Assembly: GCA_030142905.1 (NCBI GenBank)
Contig: JASJOG010000081.1
Coordinates: 620,001 to 684,000 of the forward strand
DNA length: 64,000 nucleotides
Origin: Heliopora coerulea
Lineage: Eukaryota; Cnidaria; Anthozoa; Scleralcyonacea; Helioporidae
Direction of reading: 5' to 3'
In this document: positions 1 through 10,600 of the stretch, in pieces
How positions within the stretch are numbered: the stretch's first letter is position 1
How the letters are laid out: each line of letters opens with the position of its first letter
Notes under the pieces: model-generated
Databases searched by the model: none
Told to the model about the DNA's origin: nothing
The model's input: the letters and a program-made list of their open reading frames with translations, nothing else
Program-made: the position numbers and the translations under genes

Positions 1-3000
1 CCTTGAACAGAATGTTAGAGAAAAAACTAGGATATGAAGGCGGAACATAAATTGAAATTATGGGATAGATGTGCACAGCTGTTGGGACAAGGATGTCTAT
101 TTTTGGCGTAATGTGACTTAAAGCACATTTAATGTAGATTTCGGGTTGAAATAGGATTAGAACAACGAGAATTTTTTCACGTAATCTTTTATAACAACAA
201 TTTTCAAGTAGATGATTTCAATTTTTTTGATGTCGACATGTTTAGGCAAACTAATGCCATCTTCAGTACGCGGTATGAATAACTAATTTACAATCTATAT
301 ATTTATATACGATATGCTAATGAAATGACTGGATATGACTTATCTAACGGGTTCATCACTGGAGTGAAACACGTTGAGAATCGGAAAAATTACAATGTAT
401 CAGATAAGTGACATATACAAAGATTTATTAGATACTTTCTTTCAACAGTTTCAACCAAAGTTTCTTCTTATTATTGACTTAAATCTTGAGTTTTCAACAT
501 GAATTTTTCTTCGGAATATGTTTTATCTTATACTTTACCTTGGTTGTTGTTCATATAATATCAACATCTAAATATCTGATTCAGTGCTATAAACATTTAA
601 TTAAATGTTGATGGACACTGATGGAACATATTGAAAATTGTCAGCATTTGTGTTTTAGTCTTGCCATTAACATCAAACACAGTTAAAAAGAACTACCGGA
701 TTTAGGGAGATGACTGCATCATCAGAAAGGTACGCTTGCCACAAAACCTAGAGAACCTTGGTGTATCGCAACATGACATTTTTATATGGTAGCTCATATT
801 TAATATGTTTCGAAAATATACAGTACAATTAAACATTTTAAATTTTCATAAATGCTGATTGAATCGTACAAGATTTGGAATCAGTCTTGCGTAGAATCCA
901 TACGGAGGATTCGTCTGGGCGTACCATTCCCATCTTATCAGTCATGTTCAAAGATATCGTTTGAAGCCATACATAAGCCGTGTCTTACCTTGAAACATCC
1001 GGGCTGTAAGTGTGACCAGAAAGCAGTGCAAGAGGACTTTAGTGAGAGCCATTCTTCTTTGCATTTTGTAGAAGTTGAAGGTCGTTTAACTAAAGTACGG
1101 ATGAACAATTTAGTAATCTATGATGCTATCCACTCCCTCGATAAAACACTAACAAGATTACCTCCAAAGAGGTATTGTTTTTTGATGGACAATGCTCAAA
1201 AACAAATCTCAAATAAACCATCGCACTTAATTTGGTTTATTTAGTGAGGACTGAAGGACAGGTATGTGTGTAAATAATTCTAACAAAAGGAGCCACAATC
1301 TGTAACAGATTCAATCTGTTCGTCCTCTGATCTATTACAATGAAACAACTTCTAAGCATTCCTTAAGAAAACAAAACCTCCTACCCAAGAAAAATATGTT
1401 CTCTGAGAGCTGTGACCATCAAAATAAAATAACAATTAAGTCTAACATGAAACCTCTTCTATGTATGCTCCAGTAATTTTTTTGCATTAAGTGTTGAACG
1501 TTTAGGCCCATTGAGCCGTAGTACATGGTTTACTCCAGAAGTGATATCGATATAAAGGGAAGACGGTCTTTCATGAAACAATCTTCAACAAAAGCCCATC
1601 ATCCAGTGATAAAAACATCATGAGCAGTTTAGCAACTAAAGAGGTCTATGGATTTGCTCGGCCTATTATTGCACACATGACGAAGTAGAATATAATATAG
1701 CGATGAAACGACTAGTAATAGGTCTGATTCAGCTCTTACCTTAATTCATAAATACCACTGGTGACTGAACTCTAATATGAAGGCTCTTCTGATCAATAAA
1801 CAACGTATATTCAGTTTGTCAAAACGATGTAGGTATACCATGCACCGATGAAACGAGTTCGTGACGATCACTGCTTGAATTCTCATAAATAATGACTTTC
1901 TTTCAATCTTGACTGGCAAACTCCAGCTGCGAGGCTTAACAGAGGTTTGCTAAACGACGTTGGAAGACATTACGTTGTTACAGCCATATGCATGAGACAG
2001 ATTTTAAATGTGGTCGGTACAATATAAATTCGTCATTGAATGCCAAAAATTGCGTTGTACGAAGTGGTCAGTAGAGCAGTTTAACAAAGCGTACACCATG
2101 TTATTGTTCGCATATTAGATAAGAAAGCTGTCAATCTGCGGAACAGATACGCTAATCAAATAATACTTGAAAGGTCATTCCACAACACGCTTATAGACTT
2201 TGTCTCGCTAATTAGCATCACACTAGCATTATTATCAGACAAACTTGACAAAATATTTTTGTTAATGTATATACTCTATGCGCGGTCACTTTTCTACGTT
2301 AAAGCTCTGGTTAATATGCTAAGGCTTTAATATTAAAATGAGTAATTTTAGACGTTAATTTTTCATCCTTTGAATGCGAGATTTAGCACACTAATTTCCT
2401 GAACGGGATATGAAGCATATGAAACTGTTGTAATCAAAGCATTGAATTTTCAGCCAGTAAGTTTACAGTGACTCAGTTTTGCGGCAAATTTATGTTTTTA
2501 AGACAAACAACTTGCATTCCTCAAAATGCCCCTAACCGCCACTTGGCAGCTTTATCATTTTGCTTTAGCTGACGCCAGACAATCCATAACTAGAAGATGT
2601 CCTGCCTTGTTGCATGATAACAGGTGAGCGACGAGTTTTCGGACGAAAATTTATACTTCCGTCATAAACTGATTTTGCGTCGTAAACATATTCTCCCGTT
2701 AAGAATCGAATTCTTTTTTAAAAGAACGTTCCCTTGATGTGCAGCGACATAACACAAGAACGGTGGGTATCAAAGATAAAACATTGCTTGCTATTTTTAC
2801 AAGATAGAAAGAGTTCTTAACTTTGCCCACTAGATCTATCTCTTATCTGGAATTAACTTCTTTGAAAGCTTCAAGAAATTTTGGACCAACCATCATTCAC
2901 ATATCCTTCCACAAACGTCAAAAATGTCCACTTCACGAAAACGATAAAAACACCAAAAGATTGTAAGACTTTGCAAAATTTGCTGTCGCGACACCTTATC

Positions 3001-3849
3001 GACTTGACAAAGATTCTAACCTGTTATCATACCACTATTTGGACAAAAATTGGTCCGAAAGACAAAACATAAAGAGACATCATAATTTAAAAATTGCATA
3101 CCTAAAGGAAATAAGCTAATGATGGGCAGCCAAGAAAACTAAAAATTATACCAAGAAAAAACAAGTTTGATATACAACACAAATCTCTGTTGCACTCCAT
3201 CATTAGACGAACTCAGGAAGACTTACTCTTTTGGTAAAATATCTTTATTTTGTTGAGCTTTAGTGCAATCCCTGTTTTACATTTAAATTTACATATACAT
3301 TTATTAAAGAGATAAAATCAACTAGTATCACATAAGTTATAGCTAAAAGGATCTAAATAAGTAACATAAGTTATTAATACAGGATAATATATTGAAATGA
3401 AATTATTATAATTGAACAGTACAACTACACAGGCAGACACGTACTAAAACGCCTCACACTCTCGTATTGTTCTGGGAGAAAAGAACATTTAAAAGTAAAA
3501 TTCAAGACTACCATGGACTCGTTTTTTAGTTGTTTTTTATCATTGGGTATCAATTATGAATTTGCATTTGTTCAGACATAATTATATTTTGAGTCTTCGT
3601 GTGCATAAGAGCCGATCTTGCAACTCGTCCCGTCTCCAGAATTTCCCCATGCAACTTCATTCCGGAAGTATTTTCTAAACGCTACCCGTAACAATTGTAG
3701 TTTTGAAGATAGAAACTAGCAGTATTTCGTCTCTGACAAGCATGTGACACAACTTTCATGATTAAAATATTGACATCTTGAATGCTTCGTTTATTACAGT
3801 CCATCAGCTACCCACGCCACAAGACATTACAACGACTCCAAAAATGTAT
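1..3849. other. Region 3' of receptor gene A, no recognised gene
   Basis: AT-rich sequence downstream of gene A. The only sizeable open frame is 852-1244 on the plus strand (130 codons, ATG start). Its product shows no domain, signal peptide or family resemblance that I recognise, and no splice context supports it. No transposon ends or tandem arrays stand out here. Confidence 0.5.
3790..3795 (-). promoter_or_regulatory. Possible polyadenylation signal of gene A
   Basis: The minus strand reads AATAAA about 55 nt after the TAG stop of gene A. The position suits a short 3' UTR, but the hexamer is common in AT-rich DNA. Confidence 0.4.
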
Positions 3850-4611
3850 CTACCATAGGAAGTTAATCAACGTAATTATAATAAAAGCCAAGACAAACAA
3901 AATTAAAAAAAATCGATCTAATATGGCTGCAGTCAAAAGCCAGTGCTCCTTTTCCGAAGACTGTTTGTCAAACTCACTTGCCACATATACAACTTTCCGG
4001 ATGCTGGATAATAAACGCTCATTGGCTACCACCATGTCTTGTAAAAGCGATGGACACGTACACGGTGATCCCTTAATTTCAGACAATTCCATACATTTTC
4101 GACGTGTCGACAGTTTTCCACGTGACTGCTTGGTTTTGCTCGAGGTATTAAGATCCAATCGGAGATCAACAACTCGGTGAGTTATTCCCGAGGTAGCACG
4201 AGGGGCCGTAAATAGTAGTGTTTCACTGCAGACGGCAGTATCGTGATATCCACAGTTTTTGGAAGCAACGATTGCACCAGAAAGAGTTTGCTTTTTCAAA
4301 CAATCCTTGCTAGTGCGCTTACACTCTATTCCCAACTTTCTTAATTCATGACCATTCGAAGCTGGCCTTTTTGACGGACGGAGAATGGTTTTCGTTTCTT
4401 TAAGTTTAGCTGAGAAGTTGTCTTTCGTTAGCGAAAGGTTCCGGAGTGCATCAAGTTTTCTAGTGATGATTTCGCTATCTTTTGTTAATCCCCACAGTTT
4501 GCCGAGTTTTCCCAATACAAGATTTCGTACGTAACGAGGCATGTCCCCCAAAGCTGGATGTTTGTGATATGCATTAAATGAGATGCAAATTGCGTAAAAT
4601 ATTAGCCCAAT
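3850..4611 (-). CDS. Gene A last exon: second half of M3, cytoplasmic loop, M4
   Basis: The acceptor CTTCTGCAG precedes the exon, which opens with IGLIFYAICISF (rest of M3) and then HPALGDMPRYVRNLVL, the conserved start of the M3-M4 loop. A long basic, Ser/Thr-rich cytoplasmic loop follows with no obvious domain. M4 (WLLTAAILDRFFLILFVLAF) ends the protein, with NFLW before TAG. The exon encodes about 253 residues. Confidence 0.9.
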   Translation of the reverse strand: MGLIFYAICISFNAYHKHPALGDMPRYVRNLVLGKLGKLWGLTKDSEIITRKLDALRNLSLTKDNFSAKLKETKTILRPSKRPASNGHELRKLGIECKRTSKDCLKKQTLSGAIVASKNCGYHDTAVCSETLLFTAPRATSGITHRVVDLRLDLNTSSKTKQSRGKLSTRRKCMELSEIKGSPCTCPSLLQDMVVANERLLSSIRKVVYVASEFDKQSSEKEHWLLTAAILDRFFLILFVLAFIIITLINFLW

Positions 4612-7600
4612 CTGCAGAAGAACATAGAATGAAGAGGAAAAAGAAAACATTACTATGCCAGTTGTTATGATGGCTCCGTTGACTGAGATACGTTTATGAG
4701 GTTTATGGTAGACAATGACGCCAACTATCAAACAAACAAACCGTCTTCAAAACAAGATATTTAATAAACACTCCCATGAAATAAATATCTCCCAATAAAG
4801 ACCCGCAAAATCAAGTAATGCCTGATTGGGCCAAGCCAAGGCATCCCGCGCGAAATGAAGGGCCACATCTCCAGTCTCAACTTTGTATTTTCATAGTAGG
4901 CTACTGGCGTGATTTTTTTAAAGTTATTCCAGATTCTGATGTCGATGATAAGTCGCTTGTTCAACGAACATCAACGCTAACTATTCTCTAAATATTTTAA
5001 AGGAGCACCTAAATTGCAAGCAGGCTACTAAAATGCTTAAAACAACAGTTTTCGATATAACAATTCTTTGGATATTCCAAGGTTAAAAATCTTTAAAATA
5101 AATGAGATAATATCTCACTTATCTTAATTATTATTTTATTTATTTTAAAGGTTTTTAACCTCCGAATATCCCGAGAATTATTACATTAAAAAGTGTTTTT
5201 AAAGAAAATGAGAGGTGAAAGTTTTAGAAGAATGATTATTAGAACAACTTAACTTTAGGTTTATCTGCCAAACAATGAGTTATCCGTGCATTCAACCGTG
5301 GATTTCCACAGATAAAATTTATGTTCGTGTGTTGACAGAATTAATTCGACTATTTTATATATCTTTTCAAAATATAGATAGTCCCACAAGTAAATGCGAC
5401 ATATAATGAATAATTAAGTGATTATGCAATAATAGTAATTTTACTTGTTAATTTCCCAAAGAGCACTCCTGGATTAGCTGCAATTCAAAGATCCGGTAAA
5501 TTTATTTTAGAAATCAACGTACTTAGGTTGTTAGTATCACTATTCGATTTAATATTTTATAGTAATCTGTGGATTGTACGTGATACTTTGTAAGTAAATT
5601 TGTTAAAATTATGATTATTATTATTATTACAACTTGCACACCACTATACTAAGGACGGTGGCAGGGGTCTCAGTCTATTATTATTATTATTATCATTATT
5701 ATCATTATTATCATTATCATTATCATTATTATTATAATAAACCATGAACCCGCCACGACAGACATTTTCAGAAGATGTATTGCACCAATTATGATATCAC
5801 TGATCCCATGAGAGAGATAAAGACTACTTCAAGCCTTAAGATTTCAAAAAAGCTAAAAACGTACAAAGGTGACAAAATGCGTCTAAACAAGTATGAAAGT
5901 GTAGCCATGGAGGGACTTGATCCCTGAGATAGAAAACTTTAACATTACCTGTTTTTCAATCTATTTCAGGAACAATTCATGAAATTACGTGGTAGCCTAT
6001 AATTACTTGGATATGTATAAAGTTCTGAATGGATAAAACCTGCGCAGGCATTTCCTCATTCCAACCACAATGAGTTTATAAAATCCCCCCAAATACCGAT
6101 AAACATATTCGTTTTTTCGTGGCGCAACATAAAGAGAATTTTCTCTTTGTTTGATGAGGTCGATATAAATGAAATAGAATTCAAACAATGCTCATTCTTA
6201 GGGATAAGCATTAGGCTGTCACGAAAATCTCACGTACACTTAAGTTGGATTCTGCATGAAAAGTATTCCCAGTTGACTTAATTGCTCAACTGATCGCGCA
6301 GTAACATGGGCACTGGAAGATGCTAGTTCGAATTTATCTCAAATCAACTCAATGTTTTGAAGTGACTTTTACAGCATTATTGAATGTGGTAGCTTGGTAG
6401 ATATATGATGTTTTATACGCACTTCTCAAGCTATTCTACGTAGAAAAACGTTCTGAGTCCCTGACGAGAATCGAACCCGTAACTTTCTGATCGCCGGTGA
6501 GATGCTCTAACCATTGAACTACATAGACTCAGATGGTGAGCGAAGGTTACATTTATGTACTGGTTCGAATTGATGGTAGACCTATGTACTGCCAGTCTGC
6601 AAGTCTCAATGTCGCCTATCAAGTGCTAATCAATGAGTTATTCAATATGGTAGCGTGATAGGTATATGTTTTATACGCACCAGTACATAAATGTAACCTT
6701 CGCTCACCATCTGAGTCCATGTGGCTCAATGGTTAGAGTATCTCACCGCAATCAGAAGGTTAAGGGTTCGAGTCCCGTTAGGGACTGAGAAAGTTTTTCT
6801 GAGTAGAATAGCTCGAGAACGTGCGTATAAAACATCATTTTACAGCTTTGTTCAATCATGAAGTACCCTTCTGGTGTGACCCTGATGAAGTATCTTTCTG
6901 ATATCACTCCATATCCTCGCGGACAAGCGTTATGTTGCCGCAAGAATCTCTCGTGCACTTTAATGGCCAGTTCCTCTTATACATCTGCAAAATACAAATA
7001 CCAGAATGTCCTTCGAAATCTTGTTTGTAATGTTAATCAGAGTAATTGCCTTTCCATTCGCTTTGGGAATTCAATGTCTTCATGAAAATGAAAAAAACGC
7101 AAAGTATTCTGGTAGTTGTATTCAGTTGACGTAATAAGGGGGACCGGCCATTAAATTATACTAGCAAACTGTTCCCCAATGCACTCGATAACTCAATTGA
7201 TAAAGAAGTGGTAACCCTATAAACAACGGCACGTGCAGAAATTCCGTTTAAGTCAACAAATTTTTTGGTTGTCTATTGCAGTGTTAGATCATGAAGTTTC
7301 TCTCTCTGGCATTGGAAAGAGCTGGAGATTAGTCTTATAACATACTCTATGGCAATAGCATTGACCCAAACTTATTTTACTATGCTATTCGGAACAAACC
7401 AAGACCTTCGTTGGAACGTACTATGTGTTGGATGTCCATGCGTTTTGCCTATGGGTATTTGTATTAATATGGGCATGTGTAGGGCTTAATACGGGCACGT
7501 GTACTTACTTCAAAACTTAACATGATGAAGTAACTACTAAGTAGTGGAATCGTGTCCGATGATGGAGTCCTTTCAGCGACCATTTTCAAGAAGACGAACA

Positions 7601-10600
7601 TCGAAACAAGGGAAGTCAATACAAGACAAACTCTCTCCCCGATATCTGACGGTGGTGTGATAAAGGCCATCGTTGTTATCACTACAAACGAAGTTAAACA
7701 AAGCTTTGTAAAAATTTCTGCGTTTTGAACATGAGTGCAAGATCAAGAAATTTCGAGAATTTAGGCAGGGAGAGGAGATAACTGTGTTAGATTTTAGATG
7801 TATAAATCTGACCGTGCATAACTTATTAACAGTTCGGGATAGTACTACATCCCTTTTAGCCCAATCGGTTGAGTACGGCTAGATAGGACTCAGTATACAA
7901 TCCTGATCTTGAAATAAACAAAAAAGTTCTCTGACCAGAAAGATATTTAATTGACGAGCTTTCGGCCACTAGACTGTGCTCTTCGACAGATACAAGACGA
8001 ATGAGATTAGCAGTATTTATATGTTATCATGTGGAAGTTTACATCATTAGTTAAAAATAGTGTGATATATAAGAATTGTAATCATAATTCGAAAATTCAG
8101 AACTTCAGAATTCGAAAAACACTAGAATCCTGGCACACCGCAGCTACCAAAGATGCCGAAAACAACGCGAAACCATTAGCAAAACAATGCACTATCCTAA
8201 TAAAAAAACATTACCACTGCTATTACAATTCTTATATACCACACTACTTTTAACTAATGATGTAACCTTCCCGCAAGATAACATATAAATACTGTTAATC
8301 TCATTCCTCTTGTACATGTCGAAGACCAAAGTCTAGTGGCCGAAAGCTCATCAGTTAAATATCTTTTTGGTCAGAGAACGCCGTTGTTTATTTCAATAGG
8401 CTTTACCTGACCGCACTTCTATGTTTTCACGAATCCTGATCTTAATAAGCAAAGCTAAATACAATAAGGGATAAAATTTGGATTTGCTGCTAGCATATTT
8501 AACTCTATTTTATCCTATCCTATCTTCTCCTATTTGATACTATCAATAATATTCTTACCTATCGCATCCTATTCCACCATAATTTACTAAGTCATATCGG
8601 ATTCTGTTTGATCCGGTCAATTATTATTCTTTCTTATCTACAACACCGTTTGATTAGGATTTTGGATATCGAAATACCAGGAGGAAATCGAAGTCTAGTA
8701 ATAAAGATTATTGCCCAGTAAATAATTTTCAGGAAGCCCATATCGCAAATAAACACATCAGGATACTTTGGGAAATACTTTAATAAGGAACCAACGTTTC
8801 GTTACTTAACAAGCAACATCATCAGAGTGTCTGTTTACATGAAAATTTTCGGCTTAAATAACCTACACGATTACAAAAATAGAGATGAGAAAAAGAGAGA
8901 AGAATAAACGAGGTTTCAAAACAGGGATTAAGGTGAGGGAGAAAAGAGAAGAAAAAAAAATCCAAATAAGATGAGAGGAAATGACCTTATGTTTACATTG
9001 AGAGAGGGATTTATTTTTTGCGATTAACAAACTTTCTCGAATGAGAGTATCAAATTCTGAACGGCCACTAGCTAAAACTGAAAAATCATCGAAAGAAATC
9101 GAGTGTCCAGTTTCTCTTTTCAGGGACCGTGGGGGGGAGGGGGGGGGACTGAGCGGTTCAGCCCCCGACTTTTTTGGAAAGAAATTAAATATTTCAGTAT
9201 CGCTTTGAAAAACGTCTCAACCATGGTGAATAGTTATACAAGACAGTTCTGAAAAGAACTAAAGGTACCAACACACAGAGAGAAAGTAAATACTAAAAAG
9301 AAGCACTATGCATTTCGGCAGACCACTCTTCAGGTGCAAACGTCTGCTAACTGTTGAGAAATGAGTTATCAGCTTATATTTATACCTGATATCAAGGCAA
9401 TGATGTCAACCCACGTAAGAGGAATTAAACGTCAAAATAACGCCAATATACATGGATTCCATAATCTTTACAAAGAATGCTGAACAGCACTTTGCCAGGA
9501 TGCTAAATTTGGAGTCTGAAGAGTTATTGGCACATGTATTTGACAACAAGTGTCGACCGATTGCCGCCGAGTCACAATTAATCGCTTGAGCAGAGTTACA
9601 TTGCCTTGTCGGTTGATTTCTTAATGGTACGGTCTTGTTTCGTATAACACTTGGCACATGTTGCTTGATTCTTTCACTAAACCGTTGAGTTGTTCTACCT
9701 ACATAGCGAGAACCACACTCGCATTTTAGTTTATGATTTTAATTATCCGATAAACATATCCGATATTTGAGTGACCAGCTGATAGTATTTTAGTTGTTCC
9801 TGTTACTATAACCAGTGTTTTGTGATTTCTGAGTAATCAGTGAAATAAGAAGTGTTCACGACCCTTCTCAGAAATATTGCATTTAATTTTTCCAGGGGAT
9901 CATGCTATCGTCCCCTGTCAGCCCCCCACTCAAAATATCGTTCCGCAGCCCCTGCTTTTATATGCTAAAATGCTGGACAAAGAAGAGGGGTGAGAGATCT
10001 CATTTCCTGTGTTTTTCCTGTGTTGGATCTTAGGCGCATAAAGGAATTCGGTCTTTGAAACGGAAAAAGTGTGAAAGACGGCAAACTGGTCGAAATATTA
10101 CTCGGAGGTCAATGTGTGGGTGGGGCGATGATAATATCAGGTGATCATCAGATGATAGGGGGCCTAGGGTCTCAACCAGGTATATTATATGGACTGCCTA
10201 AGATTCATAAAGCTAAAGTACTACTTCGACCTATTCTCCCGGCAATAGGAACTCATTCATATAACCTAGCTACGTTTCTAGTTTCGCTTCTCCATCCTAT
10301 TTCTTTAAAGTGCCTATACGGACCTTCGAAAGTTTACATATTTGTAAGATTTAAGTTCTTCCGATAAAAATTGTAGTATATCTTGTATTAAAAAAATTTC
10401 ATTTTCATGGATTTTTTCGCTGCTAAAGTTGGCTATTTTGAAACTTTTCAACATTTGACCGTGTGATAAAAAAGCTGGAATCTCGTGAGCTGACGTGACG
10501 TCAGTCCAGGAACACCAGTACGTAACAACAGTGATTATACGGTGCAAATACACTATATTTTCTTACTGTAAGTTTTATTATTTTCAAAGATTTATTATCT

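Larger units (their letters stand above)
6407..6836. repeat. Head-to-head pair of tRNA-derived SINE copies
   Basis: Two arms of about 155 bp (6407-6564 and 6679-6836) are inverted copies separated by about 115 bp. Each holds a tRNA-like segment plus the same outer sequence (GATGTTTTATACGCAC and its mirror). Similar direct 19-bp stretches, TTTTACAGCATTATTGAAT at 6368-6386 and TTTTACAGCTTTGTTCAAT at 6839-6857, flank the unit and may be a decayed target duplication. The unit lies inside the last intron of gene A. Confidence 0.75.

Noticed and set aside
852..1244. 130-codon plus-strand open frame with an ATG
   Set aside because: No recognisable domain, no splice partners, and length is not far beyond chance, so it is not listed as a gene.
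6453..6789. Two functional tRNA genes
   Set aside because: The acceptor stems do not pair fully, and both copies share long non-tRNA flanks in inverted form, so they are SINE heads.
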